A DNA stretch of 64,000 nt from Actinoplanes oblitus (GCF_030252345.1 NZ_CP126980.1:62001-126000), one strand, 5' to 3'; counted from the first letter of the stretch, positions 25,618-35,805 are shown. Numbers and translations: made by a program. Notes: a model not told the origin generated them from the sequence alone.

Positions 25618-26780
25618 CAGTGCCCACTCCCCTCGAACGACGCGTGGTACTCGGTGAACGCCTGGCGTTGCTCGTCGAGTTCCGGTGATCCGTTGGGATA
25701 GACGTGGTCGAACATCGTGACCGGCTGCGGATCGGGCATCGCCAGCACCCGCTCGCGCAGGCTCAGGGCGAGTTGCTTGGCGCCCTCGTCGACCTCGGCG
25801 AAGAAGTCGTCGCCGGCCAGCTTCTGCTTGGTCAGGAAGGCCTTGACCCGGGCGATCGGGTCCTTCGCCTTCCACGACTCGACCTCGGAGGCGATCCGGT
25901 AGCGGGTCGGGTCGTCCGAGCTGGTGTGCGCGCCCATCCGGTACGTGTACGCCTCGATCAGCGTCGGACCCTGGCCGTTGCGCGCGTTGTCCAGCGCGGC
26001 GCGGGTCACCGCGTAGCTGGCCAGCACGTCGTTGCCGTCGATCCGGATGCCCGGGAAGCCGTAGCCGGCCGCGCGGTTGTACAGCGGGATGCGGGTCTGC
26101 CGCTCCAGCGGTTCGGAGATCGCGTACTGGTTGTTCTGGCAGAAGAAGACGATCGGGGCGTTGAACACCCCGGACCAGACGAACGACTCGTTGACCTCGC
26201 CCTGGCTGGTCGCGCCGTCGCCGAAGTAGGCGATCACCGCCTCGCCGTCCGGGCTGCCGGTCTTGCCGTCCATGGTGACACCCATGGCGTAGCCGGTCGC
26301 GTGCAGCGTCTGCGAGCCGATCACGATGGTGTAGCTGTTGAACTTGTGCTCGTTCGCGTCCCACCCGCCCTGATCGACGCCGCGGAACAGGCCGAACGGC
26401 ATGATCGGGTCGATCCCGCGGCAGTACAGCACGCCGTGCTCGCGGTAGGTGGGGAAAGCCATGTCCTGCGGGCGCAGCGCCCGGCCGGAACCGACCTGCG
26501 CCGCCTCCTGGCCCAGCAGGCTCGCCCAGAGCCCCAGCTCACCCTGCCGCTGCAGGGCGGTCGCCTCGGCATCGAGCCGGCGCACCGTCACCAGGTCGCG
26601 GTAGAGCCCGCGGTACTCCTCGTCGGTGAAGTCGACCGAGTACGTGGTTCCGTCCGCCGTGGTGACGCTGCCCAGGTGCTCGCCGTCGGGCGTGAGCAAT
26701 TGGACGAAGCCGCCTGCCGGCGCGTCGGTGCCGCCTCCCGAGGGGGGCACCGCCCCGGCTTTGCGTTCGCCTTTCGCCAT
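25617..26780 (-). CDS. bkdA: 2-oxoacid dehydrogenase E1 alpha subunit
   Basis: 387 residues from the ATG at 26780, preceded by GGGAG. Thiamine-diphosphate motif: IAYFGDGATSQGEVNESFVWSGVFNAPIVFFCQNNQYAIS, the classic GDG...NN signature. RMGAHTSSDDPTRYR is the phosphorylation-loop region of E1alpha, as in the branched-chain type. The first 40 residues (KGERKAGAVPPSGGGTDAPAGGFVQLL) are a low-complexity lead. The first gene of the E1alpha-E1beta-E2 operon; substrates are likely the 2-oxoacids of Val, Leu and Ile, which would supply branched starter units for fatty acids. Confidence 0.88.
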   Translation of the reverse strand: MAKGERKAGAVPPSGGGTDAPAGGFVQLLTPDGEHLGSVTTADGTTYSVDFTDEEYRGLYRDLVTVRRLDAEATALQRQGELGLWASLLGQEAAQVGSGRALRPQDMAFPTYREHGVLYCRGIDPIMPFGLFRGVDQGGWDANEHKFNSYTIVIGSQTLHATGYAMGVTMDGKTGSPDGEAVIAYFGDGATSQGEVNESFVWSGVFNAPIVFFCQNNQYAISEPLERQTRIPLYNRAAGYGFPGIRIDGNDVLASYAVTRAALDNARNGQGPTLIEAYTYRMGAHTSSDDPTRYRIASEVESWKAKDPIARVKAFLTKQKLAGDDFFAEVDEGAKQLALSLRERVLAMPDPQPVTMFDHVYPNGSPELDEQRQAFTEYHASFEGSGH

Positions 26781-27188
26781 CCGTGTCTCCCTGTATCTCC
26801 TCTGCGCCCGCGGCGGGTGTCGCCCGGCCACGCGGCGGAACCACTGGCCGCCGCGCATGTGCCGGGTGAGGCTGCCGCGCGACGTTCCGGCCGGGACTGC
26901 GCCCCTCCGGGACGGCCCGCCGTTGCCCCGCTGGTCGGCGGAAGGCGACGGCGGCGGTGCCGTCGCCACCATCCTGACAGAGGGAGTGAGGGGCGTTACA
27001 TAGTGCGTGGATCACGAATAGAGATTTTCTGCTGACGTATCGTTAAGGGTATTTGTCCGATATAACCGACTTTGCGACCTCACTACCGTACGAATAGCCC
27101 GAGTCCGCCGCTGCCGATCAGCCGATGCCTCGTTCACACCTTGACCGAGACGGATCCAGGATGATCTTTTGGTTCGGAGGACACCGGA
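26781..27188. other. Divergent control region between bkdA and the acidic membrane protein
   Basis: The stretch 26995-27090 is distinctly AT-rich for this genome. On the plus strand TATAAC near 27061 is a candidate -10 for the gene at 27189; on the minus strand TATGTA near 27000 is a candidate -10 for bkdA, which would then have a leader of more than 200 bases. I see no clear operator dyad. Confidence 0.4.
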
Positions 27189-28298
27189 GTGCCGCACCTG
27201 CCCGACGACGACGGCTACGAGCCGCCCCTGAAGGTGCTCCGGAAACGGCTCGACGGTGTATATCGCGAGGACCACGGCCTGTCCGGGCCGACCCGGCGAT
27301 ACATCCTCATGGTCGCCCTGCTGGTCGGCCTCGCCTCGATACCGACCCTCGCCGTGATCACCGCCGGCACCAGCGAGATCACCCGGAACAAGCGGACCGG
27401 TGCGATGGACGCGCCGTTCCTGCCGCCACCGGCGACCGGCCCGGTCCGGCCCTCGCCAACCCCGGGGAACCATTCCCGGCACGCCGATCCGAAGCGGTCA
27501 CCATCACTTTCCAGTACGACGACGCCGCCGGGCGTGTCGCCGGGCCACGGGGTGCCACCGGCACCGTCCTCCGATGTGGATCATCAGACTGGCGACGCCG
27601 GTGCGGAGCCGTCCCCGGCGGTCACGGCGTTCCCGACGGTGCCCGGACTGCCCGTGGTGCCGCCGGAGGACTGGGACAGCCCGCTGGCCCGGCGCGCGCC
27701 CGCCGGCCTCTGGGACTCACCGGAGTTCCCGGAGATCCCCGAGGTCCCCGAAGTAGCTGACCCCGCCGTCTCGCCGGACTCCACCGACGATCCCGATGCC
27801 GCCGGCTCGTCGGACTCATCGGACTCACCGGACGCGTCGGGCGCCGGGAGTGACGAGGACGCCGACGACGAGCGGTCCTCTTCGGACAGCGCTGATTCTT
27901 CAGATGATGCCAATTCTGCTTACGACTCGTGGCGTGTGGATCCGTCCGGTGACCGGGACGGCTCCGCGCCTCACGAGTGTGAGGCCGTTCTCCGTTCCAC
28001 AGTCATCGACCGGCGACGCAGCCGGTCCCGTCCCAGCCGGAGGTCAGCAGTGACCGAGCGTCCGCACGTCAACGCCGCCCGGAACCTCACCCACAGCTAC
28101 GGCGACAGCCGCAACGTCCGCCGCTCGATGACCCAGCCGCGCTCGGACGAGAACCGGATCACCAACCGTCCGTACCGGGGCCACCATCGTGCCGAGCACA
28201 CCCGCCACGACGAGAACACCCCGGCCCGCCAGCGCAGCTCCCGGGTGGGCCGGCACCACGCCGACCCCGTGGAGGAGCACTACCTGAACCACCGCTGA
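27189..28298 (+). CDS. Single-pass membrane protein with Pro/Ser/Asp-rich tail
   Basis: 369 residues from a GTG with GGAGG 7 bases upstream. A basic N-terminal 35 residues precede one transmembrane helix (YILMVALLVGLASIPTLAVITAG, about residues 38-60). The rest is low-complexity: Pro/Thr-rich, then strongly acidic and Ser-rich (DDPDAAGSSDSSDSPDASG), then basic and His/Arg-rich at the C-terminus (RGHHRAEHTRHDE). No known domain. The switch from acidic to basic suggests charge pairing or binding to a polymer. Function unknown. Confidence 0.7.
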   Translation: MPHLPDDDGYEPPLKVLRKRLDGVYREDHGLSGPTRRYILMVALLVGLASIPTLAVITAGTSEITRNKRTGAMDAPFLPPPATGPVRPSPTPGNHSRHADPKRSPSLSSTTTPPGVSPGHGVPPAPSSDVDHQTGDAGAEPSPAVTAFPTVPGLPVVPPEDWDSPLARRAPAGLWDSPEFPEIPEVPEVADPAVSPDSTDDPDAAGSSDSSDSPDASGAGSDEDADDERSSSDSADSSDDANSAYDSWRVDPSGDRDGSAPHECEAVLRSTVIDRRRSRSRPSRRSAVTERPHVNAARNLTHSYGDSRNVRRSMTQPRSDENRITNRPYRGHHRAEHTRHDENTPARQRSSRVGRHHADPVEEHYLNHR

Positions 28299-28318
28299 CC
28301 CAGGCGGCGGCCCCGCGG

Positions 28319-29524
28319 TCAGTCGTCGGTGAGGCGGTCGCGGTTGGCCTGCAGCCAGGCGTCGATAGCGTCCGCATCGTTGGGGTCGACACCCTCGGCG
28401 ATCAGCTGGGCCACCGCGGCGGTGGCCGGGCTGCGCCGCTCGCCGGTGGAGTAGAGCCGGACGAACTCGGGCACCAGCTTGTCCACCTCGGCGGCGGTTT
28501 CCGCGATCGCTGCCGGTGGCAGGCCGCGGCGCCAGGTCGCGTACTCCGACCAGGCCCGGACGACCCGGGGCAGCATCGCGGCGTCGTCCATGTCCAGGAC
28601 CGCCCGGCGGTGCACCCAGTCCAGCAGGAAGAGGCCGGCCACCGCCGGGCTCCAGCGCAGCGGATCACCGCCGGGCAGGGTGGCCGCGTGGTCGACCAGC
28701 AGGCCGAGGCAGAACTGCAGGGACGGCTGGTCGGCGTCCGGTGCGGCCAGCCCGGCGCGAGCCGCCTCCGGCGAGGCCAAGAAGTCGCGGAGCAGCTCGG
28801 GCACGTTGCGCCCGGGCGGCTCGGTGAGGGGCGGGGTGGTCGGCGCGGGCAGCAGCGCCAGCCGGGCGCCGGCCAGGGCCCGGTCGGTGGCCAGCGACCC
28901 GTCGGCCGGCAGCTCACTGAGATCGTCGGTGACCCGCAGGTGCCGCTCCACCTCGTCGCGCAGCAGGCCCGGGTCCTCGTCCCGGAACCAGGTGAGCTCG
29001 TCGTGCTCGCAGAGCGACCGGACCTGGGCCAGGATCCGCTCGGCCGAGCCGGCCACGAACACGTCCTTGACGATGCCGATGTTGTGATCGACCAGCGCCA
29101 CCACGGCATGTTCCGGCCCGCCCTCGGCGGCCTCCTCGTACGCGAAGGTCACCAGGTAGGAGGTCTGGTCGCCGTACACATCGCCGTAGGCATGGCAACC
29201 GGTGGCCCGGACCCGCCCCAACTGCCCGGTCCACGACGGACCGTGCGGGTCGTGCCCGACCTGGCCGGCGCCGCCGGCATCGGGCACCAGCGCGGCGAAG
29301 ACCTCGCGGATGATCGTGGCGGCCGGCTCCGGCCGCTGCCCGGTCGCGGCCAGGAACTCACCGACGAACTCGCGGACGGCAGCCGCCCGGTCGCCCTCGG
29401 CCACCGCGTAGACACTGCCGAGCAGCGCGGTGCCGAGCATCTCGGCGTCCAGTGCGCTGCTCAGCCCGGTGACGTCGCGGGCCGCGTGCAGCACCGCCTC
29501 ATACACGCTCTGGGGTGCCGGCAT
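28319..29524 (-). CDS. Conserved hypothetical protein downstream of the dynamin pair
   Basis: 401 residues, MPAPQSVYEAVLHAARDVTG, soluble, with no signal or membrane segment. It is mixed alpha/beta in the middle (GDQTSYLVTFAYEEAAEGG, AVVALVDHNIGIVKDVFVAG) and Ala/Leu-rich helical toward the C-terminus. I do not recognise a domain or catalytic motif. It is transcribed in the same direction as the two GTPase genes with a 34-bp gap, so it may be co-expressed with them. Confidence 0.75.
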   Translation of the reverse strand: MPAPQSVYEAVLHAARDVTGLSSALDAEMLGTALLGSVYAVAEGDRAAAVREFVGEFLAATGQRPEPAATIIREVFAALVPDAGGAGQVGHDPHGPSWTGQLGRVRATGCHAYGDVYGDQTSYLVTFAYEEAAEGGPEHAVVALVDHNIGIVKDVFVAGSAERILAQVRSLCEHDELTWFRDEDPGLLRDEVERHLRVTDDLSELPADGSLATDRALAGARLALLPAPTTPPLTEPPGRNVPELLRDFLASPEAARAGLAAPDADQPSLQFCLGLLVDHAATLPGGDPLRWSPAVAGLFLLDWVHRRAVLDMDDAAMLPRVVRAWSEYATWRRGLPPAAIAETAAEVDKLVPEFVRLYSTGERRSPATAAVAQLIAEGVDPNDADAIDAWLQANRDRLTDD

Positions 29525-29558
29525 GCCGCGAGCCTACCGCTCGCGGCATGCGGAAGGA

Positions 29559-31238
29559 CTACTCCGAACGCACCACACCGAGCGCTTCGCGCGCTTGAGC
29601 GTACGCGTTGAGCACCTCCCGGACCGGCGCCACCACGTATCCCCGACCGACATCGGTGACCGAGGCGCGCAATCGCTGTTCGGCGCGTCGCCGGGCGCGT
29701 CGCCCGCCCGCCTCGACCAGCGGCTTGAGCAGCAACCAGAGCAGCAGGCCGGCGAACAGCCCGCCGAGCAGCAGCACGGTCGGCAGCGGCACCGTGCCCA
29801 CCTCCGGCTCGCCGAGATCGGGCAGCCCGAGCGCGCTCATCGCGTAGCCCGCCACCAGCCAGACCAGGCCGGCCAGGGCGGCGGCGAGCAGCAGCCACTG
29901 CAGGATCCCGGTCACCCGCCACCAGAGCGGCCTGCGGTCGGTGCCCAGGTCCGTCGTGGCGATCGCCCGGTCCAGCGCGTCCGGCAGATCGGCGGCTTTC
30001 GACCGGGCCGCTGTGGTCAGGGCCGGCGCCCACACCTCCGGCAGCGGCGCGGCGGCTCGCGCGGCGACCGCGCGGACCGACAGGCCGACAGCCGACTTCT
30101 GCGCCGCGTCGGCGGCGGGCAGCGAGGTCCGGGGCACGACGTCGGTCGACACCGCGTCGGTCTTGACCGGCTCGCCCAGGTGCAGCTTGCGCAGCGGATC
30201 GGGGCGGAGCCGGCGCAGCCCGCGGACCAGCGGCCAGCCGGTCGCCGCGGCGGCCCGGTGCCGGTAGGAGGCGCCGGCGGCGTCGGCCACCGCGGGCACC
30301 CCAGCCGAGGCCGCGAGCGCGTCGGTCAGCTGCCGGATGGTCGTCCGGTCCACCTCGTCCTCGGCGGCCGGCGGACCCATCATCTCGGCCAGCTCCTCGC
30401 CGGCCGCGTCCAGGTCGGCGGCGAGCCGGCGCAGTGCGGCCCGGCGCTCGGCGACCGTGATTTCCAGCGCCTCGCGCAGCTCGGCCAGCATGCCCGGCTG
30501 TTTCGCCGAGGTGGCCAGCACCGGCGCGCCGGTCAGCCCGTCCTCGTCGAGCAGCCGGCGCAGGTCGGTGAGGACCGCGTCGGTGTCCGCGGTGCTGAGC
30601 CGGTCGGCCTGGTTCAGCACCACGATGGTCACGCCGGCGTGGGTGGCGAACTGGGAGAGGTAGGCGCGGTGCAGGATCCGGTCGCCGTACTTCTGCGGGT
30701 CGACCACCCAGACGATCTGGTCGACCAGCCCGAGCAGCCGGTCCACCTCCAACTGGTGCGCGCGTTCCACCGAGTCGAAGTCGGGCAGGTCGAGCAGGAC
30801 CAGGCCGCGCAGCGACGCCTCGTCGTCGCCGTCCAGCGCGCTCTCCCGGACGAACCGCTGCCGGGGCAGCACGCCGATCCAGTCGAGCAGCCGGTTGGCC
30901 GGCTCCAGCGGACCCCAGACCACCGCGTGCGCGGTGCCGGTGGTCGGCCGGCGCACCCCGACCGGCGACAGCTTGAACCGGGCCAGAGCGTTGAACAGGC
31001 TGGACTTGCCGCTGCCGGTGCTGCCGGCCAGGGCCACCACGGTGTGGTCCAGCGACAGCGTGAGCCGACCGCTGGCGCGCTCCACAATGGTGTGCGCGGT
31101 GACCAGCTCGCCGTCCGGCAGGTACGGATCGACCAGCCGGAGAAAACGGGTCAGTGCCTCCAGCCGCCGGGTCAGTCCCTCGGCGTCCACCGGATCGCCC
31201 CCGGACGGGGCATCCCGCAGCTTTTCCACCAGACTCAT
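29559..31238 (-). CDS. Dynamin-like GTPase, DynB-type
   Basis: 559 residues. N-terminal GTPase: P-loop GSTGSGKSS (residues 72-80), LLDLPDFDS (G3) and VVLNQADRL (G4), all intact. A helical middle part follows, then two transmembrane helices near residues 415-440 (ILQWLLLAAALAGLVWLVAGY) and 460-485 (VLLLGGLFAGLLLWLLL), and a basic C-terminal helix. This layout matches Streptomyces DynB, which with DynA stabilises FtsZ rings at sporulation septa. Its ATG overlaps the upstream GTPase stop by four bases, so the pair is co-translated. The DynB name is an inference from layout and context. Confidence 0.8.
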   Translation of the reverse strand: MSLVEKLRDAPSGGDPVDAEGLTRRLEALTRFLRLVDPYLPDGELVTAHTIVERASGRLTLSLDHTVVALAGSTGSGKSSLFNALARFKLSPVGVRRPTTGTAHAVVWGPLEPANRLLDWIGVLPRQRFVRESALDGDDEASLRGLVLLDLPDFDSVERAHQLEVDRLLGLVDQIVWVVDPQKYGDRILHRAYLSQFATHAGVTIVVLNQADRLSTADTDAVLTDLRRLLDEDGLTGAPVLATSAKQPGMLAELREALEITVAERRAALRRLAADLDAAGEELAEMMGPPAAEDEVDRTTIRQLTDALAASAGVPAVADAAGASYRHRAAAATGWPLVRGLRRLRPDPLRKLHLGEPVKTDAVSTDVVPRTSLPAADAAQKSAVGLSVRAVAARAAAPLPEVWAPALTTAARSKAADLPDALDRAIATTDLGTDRRPLWWRVTGILQWLLLAAALAGLVWLVAGYAMSALGLPDLGEPEVGTVPLPTVLLLGGLFAGLLLWLLLKPLVEAGGRRARRRAEQRLRASVTDVGRGYVVAPVREVLNAYAQAREALGVVRSE

Positions 31239-33136
31239 GACCCCGATCCGGTCAACGCGATGTCCTTCCTGGCGCTCTCCACCTCGGCGGCGGCTTGGCG
31301 CAACAGTGTGCCGGGTTCCGCCTCACGGCGCACGGCGGCCGTCCGATCGGTGAACCGGGCGGCCTCGGTGTCCAGCAACTCGTCGAACTGGGCGATCAAC
31401 TCGGTGCGGGCCCGGGTGGCCAGGCTGCGGATGGCCTGGTCGCCGAAGACCGCCTCGAGCACCTTCTGCGCGGCGACGGTGGTGCCGGCGCCGACCGCCA
31501 CCTCCAGGCCGGTCGGGATGAACGCGGTAGCGGTGAACACCGCGATCATCACGGCCAGGCCGGCGCCGTTCACCGCGAACGCGGTGCCGCGGGCCACCGA
31601 GCGCCTGTCGCCACCCTCGCGCCGGACCAGGTCCAGCACCCACAGCTGCCAGTCGCGGACCAGCCGGTCGGCGCGCTGCGCCAGGCCGGCCGAGGCGGCT
31701 TTCAGATCGTCCTGCAGCAGCGCCTGCCCGGCCGGGTGCGCGTGCCACGAGGCGTAGGCCTGCTCGGCGGCGTCGGTCGCCACCCCGCGCAGCAGCGTGA
31801 CCAGCTGCGACTCCAGCGCGACCTGCAGGCTGCGACTGGGGCCGGGCCGGCCGGTGACCGCCGCGACGAACCGGTCGCGCAACTGCCCGATCCGCGACTC
31901 CAGGTTGCGGGCGAACTCGCCGGTGCCGACGAACTCCTGCCAGCGGGCCAGCACCTCGCCGCGGAGCAGCCGGCCGTCCTGCAGGCCGTCGCGCACCGTG
32001 CGCTTGGCCGTCTGGTAGGCGGTGCTGACCCGCTCGTCGAGCGCCTGCGCGGTCTTGGTCTGGTCCTCGGCGGCCTCGGCCAGGCCGTCGACCGCCGGGG
32101 CGAGCGCGGCCAGCGCGCCGTTGAGGGTCTGCCGGACCACCGTGTCGCGGGCCCCCGGATCGGCCGAGAGCTGGGCGAACCACTGCCGCATCGGCTGGAT
32201 CACCGGTGCCGGGAGCATGCCGCGGGCGTCCAGCTCGGTCTCCGGCAGCACGAACAGCGGGGCGTTGCCCAACTCGTGCTCGGTGAGCATCTCGCCCAGG
32301 TGGGCGGCGATCTCGGCGGCCGCGTCGAGCGGCACCCGGTCGAGCACCAGGGCGATCACCGTGCCGCGCAGCCGGGCGGTCTTGAGCAGCTCCCAGGGCA
32401 CCGCGTCGGCGTACCGCGCGGCGGTGGTGACGAACAGCCACAGGTCGGCGGCGGCCAGCAGCTGGGCGGCGAGTTTGCGGTTGCGGTCGACCACCGAGTC
32501 GACGTCCGGCGCGTCCAGCAGGGCCAGGCCGGGACCGATGCCCCGGGCGCCGACGACCTGCAGCGAATTCGGGTCGTCGCTGCTCTTCACCGTGCGGATC
32601 AGGCCGGGCAGCAGGTGCGGCTGCTCGAACCAGCCGAGATTTTCCGGGTGCGCGACCAGCACCGGCGAGCGGGTGGTCGGGCGCAGCACCCCGGCACTGG
32701 TCACCGGCTCCTGGACCAGGCTGTTGACCAGCGTCGACTTGCCGGCCCCGGTGGAGCCGCCGACGACCACCAGCATCGGCGCGTCCAGCCGGGCCAGCCG
32801 GGGGAGCAGGTAGTCGTCGAGCTGCGCGAGCAGCGCGGAACCGACCCGCTGGGCCTCCTCGGCCGAGGGCAGCGCCAACGGGTACGAGACCGTGCCGAGC
32901 GCCGCCCGCAGCCGGCTCAGTGCCGTTGCGAGCCTGCCCACGGCGGCCGGGGGTTCGACCGGTGCGGTGATGGCGTTCTCCTTGTTCGCCAGACGGGCCG
33001 GGACGCTCCCCGTACCATCGGAAAGGTCTGCGCGCGCCGGGCTGACCTGGGCTTTCTTGTCTGATGCGGCGGGGACGGCGGATGGGGCCGACGGACCGAC
33101 CGCGTCTCCGTGCGTCGTCACGGAAATAGCGTGCAC
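31235..33136 (-). CDS. Dynamin-like GTPase, DynA-type
   Basis: 633 residues, GTG start. A disordered lead of about 65 residues precedes the GTPase domain: P-loop GGSTGAGKST (126-135) and LLDAPDVDSVVD (G3), but the G4 position reads VLDRVP without the usual N/T-K-x-D, so guanine recognition may be altered. Long amphipathic helices follow, then hydrophobic segments near residue 530 (LAVMIAVFTATAFIPTGLEVAVGAG) and a final coiled region. The split between one normal and one atypical GTPase agrees with the DynA/DynB pair of Streptomyces. It is divergent from dnaK. Confidence 0.78.
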   Translation of the reverse strand: MHAISVTTHGDAVGPSAPSAVPAASDKKAQVSPARADLSDGTGSVPARLANKENAITAPVEPPAAVGRLATALSRLRAALGTVSYPLALPSAEEAQRVGSALLAQLDDYLLPRLARLDAPMLVVVGGSTGAGKSTLVNSLVQEPVTSAGVLRPTTRSPVLVAHPENLGWFEQPHLLPGLIRTVKSSDDPNSLQVVGARGIGPGLALLDAPDVDSVVDRNRKLAAQLLAAADLWLFVTTAARYADAVPWELLKTARLRGTVIALVLDRVPLDAAAEIAAHLGEMLTEHELGNAPLFVLPETELDARGMLPAPVIQPMRQWFAQLSADPGARDTVVRQTLNGALAALAPAVDGLAEAAEDQTKTAQALDERVSTAYQTAKRTVRDGLQDGRLLRGEVLARWQEFVGTGEFARNLESRIGQLRDRFVAAVTGRPGPSRSLQVALESQLVTLLRGVATDAAEQAYASWHAHPAGQALLQDDLKAASAGLAQRADRLVRDWQLWVLDLVRREGGDRRSVARGTAFAVNGAGLAVMIAVFTATAFIPTGLEVAVGAGTTVAAQKVLEAVFGDQAIRSLATRARTELIAQFDELLDTEAARFTDRTAAVRREAEPGTLLRQAAAEVESARKDIALTGSGS

Positions 33137-33241
33137 GATCTACCCAGGCCCGGCAACGGGTACCGGTATGCCGTGACCGGACAGGTATGTAGGTGATTAG
33201 GCGCGCGGCCTGGACTTGCGTCGCTTCGGCTCAACTTCGAT

Positions 33242-33287
33242 TTGACGGTTAGCGGACCCGTGGCATCATTGAGTCGGTTCCACTCAA
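33242..33287 (+). promoter_or_regulatory. dnaK promoter with HAIR operator
   Basis: TTGACG (33242-33247) and ATCATT (33265-33270) make a 17-bp-spaced vegetative promoter. TTGAGT-N7-ACTCAA at 33269-33287 is a perfect HAIR element, the binding site of HspR, and covers the expected start of transcription. Repression by HspR with DnaK as co-repressor is the known mode of such sites. Confidence 0.88.
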
Positions 33288-33325
33288 CCCTTTACGGACC
33301 AGCCGGTAACGAAGCGAGGAACACC

Positions 33326-35179
33326 ATGGCACGTGCGGTCGGCATCGACCTCGGCACCACGAACTCCTGCGTCAGCGTTCTGGAAGGAGGCGAGCCCACC
33401 GTCGTCGCCAACGCGGAGGGCTCGCGGACGACGCCGTCGATCGTCGCCTTCGCCCGTAACGGCGAGGTGCTCGTCGGCGAGGTCGCCAAGCGTCAGGCGG
33501 TCACCAACCCGGACCGGACCATCCGTTCGGTCAAGCGGGAGATCGGCACCAACTGGTCGATCGACATCGACGGGAAGAAGTACACCCCGCAGGAGATCTC
33601 CGCGCGGGTGCTGATGAAGCTGAAGCGCGACTCCGAGGCGTACCTGGGCGAGACGATCACCGACGCGGTGATCACCGTCCCGGCGTACTTCAACGACGCC
33701 CAGCGCCAGGCCACCAAGGAAGCCGGCGAGATCGCCGGCCTCAACGTCCTGCGGATCGTGAACGAGCCGACCGCGGCGGCGCTGGCCTACGGCCTGGACA
33801 AGGGCTCCAAGGAGCAGACCGTCCTGGTCTTCGACCTGGGTGGCGGCACCTTCGACGTCTCGCTGCTGGAGCTGGGCGACGGCGTCATCGAGGTCAAGTC
33901 CACCTCCGGTGACAACCACCTCGGTGGTGACGACTGGGACCAGCGGATCATCGACCACCTGGTCAAGACGTTCCGCGGCGAGCACGGCATCGACCTGTCC
34001 CAGGACAAGATGGCGCTGCAGCGGCTGCGCGAGGCCGCGGAGAAGGCCAAGATCGAGCTCTCCGCCGCCACCACCACCAGCATCAACCTGCCCTACATCA
34101 CCGCCGGGGCGAACGGCCCGCTGCACCTGGACACCTCGCTGTCCCGGGCCGAGTTCCAGCGCATGACGCAGGACCTGCTGGACCGCTGCAAGGGCCCGTT
34201 CGAGTCCGCGATCAAGGACGCCGACGTCAAGCTCTCCGACATCGACCACGTCATCCTGGTCGGCGGCTCCACCCGGATGCCCGCCGTCACCGAGCTGGTC
34301 AAGAGCCTGACCGGCAAGGAGCCGAACAAGGGCGTGAACCCGGACGAGGTCGTCGCGGTCGGCGCGGCGCTGCAGGCCGGTGTGCTCAAGGGCGAGGTCA
34401 AGGACGTCCTGCTGCTCGATGTCACCCCGCTGTCGCTGGGCATCGAGACCAAGGGCGGCATCATGCACAAGCTGGTGGAGCGCAACACCACCATCCCGGC
34501 GCACCGCTCCGAGGTCTACACCACGGCGGACGACAACCAGCCCTCCGTGCTGATCCAGGTGTACCAGGGTGAGCGCGAGATGGCGGCGTACAACAAGAAG
34601 CTCGGTACCTTCGAGCTCTCCGGCATCGCGCCCGCCCCGCGCGGCGTGCCGCAGATCGAGGTCTCCTTCGACATCGACGCGAACGGCATCGTGCACGTGT
34701 CCGCCAAGGACCTGGGCACGGGCAAGGAGCAGAAGATGACCATCACCGGCGGCTCCGCGCTGCCGAAGGAGGACATCGAGCGGATGATGCGCGACGCCGA
34801 GTCGCACGCCGAGGACGACAAGAAGCGGCGTGAGGACGCGGAGGCCCGCAACCTCGCCGAGCAGCTCCAGTGGCAGACCGAGAAGTTCCTGGCGGAGAGC
34901 GGCGACAAGCTCCCCGAGGACAGCAAGAACAAGATCAGCGAGGCGCTCGGCGAGCTGCGCGGCGCGCTCGGCGGCACCGACATCGAGAAGATCAAGTCGG
35001 CGCACGAGCGGCTCTCGCAGGTCTCCCAGGAGGCCGGTTCGCTGCTCTACTCGCAGGGTGAGGCCCCGCAGGCCGGCCCCGAGGGCGCCGGCGCGCCGGG
35101 TGGCGCCACCGGTGCCGGTCCGGCCGCGGGCGGCGACGACGTGGTCGACGCCGAGATCGTGGAGGACGACAAGAAGTGA
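33326..35179 (+). CDS. dnaK: Hsp70 chaperone DnaK
   Basis: 617 residues from the ATG at 33326. Actin-like ATPase domain (phosphate 1 [18 protein letters not shown], phosphate 2 [19 protein letters not shown], adenosine motif [18 protein letters not shown]), the substrate-binding domain (from about residue 370, [17 protein letters not shown]) and an alpha lid; the C-terminus is Gly/Ala-rich and ends with the acidic [14 protein letters not shown] typical of actinobacterial DnaK. A frame reaching back to 33242 overlaps the promoter and is not used. First gene of the HspR-controlled operon; the stop overlaps grpE. Confidence 0.98.
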   Translation: MARAVGIDLGTTNSCVSVLEGGEPTVVANAEGSRTTPSIVAFARNGEVLVGEVAKRQAVTNPDRTIRSVKREIGTNWSIDIDGKKYTPQEISARVLMKLKRDSEAYLGETITDAVITVPAYFNDAQRQATKEAGEIAGLNVLRIVNEPTAAALAYGLDKGSKEQTVLVFDLGGGTFDVSLLELGDGVIEVKSTSGDNHLGGDDWDQRIIDHLVKTFRGEHGIDLSQDKMALQRLREAAEKAKIELSAATTTSINLPYITAGANGPLHLDTSLSRAEFQRMTQDLLDRCKGPFESAIKDADVKLSDIDHVILVGGSTRMPAVTELVKSLTGKEPNKGVNPDEVVAVGAALQAGVLKGEVKDVLLLDVTPLSLGIETKGGIMHKLVERNTTIPAHRSEVYTTADDNQPSVLIQVYQGEREMAAYNKKLGTFELSGIAPAPRGVPQIEVSFDIDANGIVHVSAKDLGTGKEQKMTITGGSALPKEDIERMMRDAESHAEDDKKRREDAEARNLAEQLQWQTEKFLAESGDKLPEDSKNKISEALGELRGALGGTDIEKIKSAHERLSQVSQEAGSLLYSQGEAPQAGPEGAGAPGGATGAGPAAGGDDVVDAEIVEDDKK

Positions 35180-35793
35180 GCGTCAAGGACGACGAGAACG
35201 ACGGTCCGGTGACCGAGCGGGAAGTCATCCAGGGCGAGAGCGACTCGACGGCCGAGACGACTTCCGAGCAGCAGCCGGGTAAGAAGCCGGGCGGCGCGCA
35301 TCGCGCCCCGGAGGAGGAGGAAGTGGCTCCGGTGGCCGAGGACACCAAGTCCGGCGTGGGCGCCGAGCTGGACGCGCTGCGCGGCGAGCTCGACGAGCGG
35401 ACCCATGACCTGCAGCGGGTGACCGCGGAGTACGCCAACTACCGCAAGCGGGTGGACCGCGACCGGGGTGCGGCGGCGGAGCAGACCACCGGCGCGGTGC
35501 TCACCGCGCTGCTGCCGGTGCTGGACGACATCGACCGGGCCCGTGAGCACGGTGACCTGGTCGGGCCGTTCGCCTCGGTGGCGGAGCAGCTCACCGCGGC
35601 GACCGGCAAGCTCGGCCTGGTCGCGTTCGGCGAGAAGGGTGACCCCTTCGACCCGAACCGGCACGAGGCGGTCGCGCACCAGACGTCCGCTGACGTCACG
35701 GAGCCGACCTGCGTCGAGGTGATGCGCCGCGGTTACACCCTGGGCGAGCGGCTGCTGCGCCCGGCCATGGTCGCCGTCGCCGATCCCGAGTGA
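35176..35793 (+). CDS. grpE: Nucleotide exchange factor GrpE
   Basis: 205 residues; the GTG start overlaps the dnaK stop (GTGA). A disordered, Glu-rich lead of about 55 residues is followed by the dimeric coiled coil ([34 protein letters not shown]) and the beta domain ending in the GrpE signature [31 protein letters not shown]. It releases ADP from DnaK and acts as the thermosensor of the cycle in several bacteria. Confidence 0.96.
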   Translation: MSVKDDENDGPVTEREVIQGESDSTAETTSEQQPGKKPGGAHRAPEEEEVAPVAEDTKSGVGAELDALRGELDERTHDLQRVTAEYANYRKRVDRDRGAAAEQTTGAVLTALLPVLDDIDRAREHGDLVGPFASVAEQLTAATGKLGLVAFGEKGDPFDPNRHEAVAHQTSADVTEPTCVEVMRRGYTLGERLLRPAMVAVADPE

Positions 35794-35805
35794 GTTTCCG
35801 TTCCT

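Noticed and set aside
29430..33064. Large plus-strand frames over the dynamin pair
   Set aside because: Both are mirror frames of the GTPase genes, which have intact P-loops on the minus strand.
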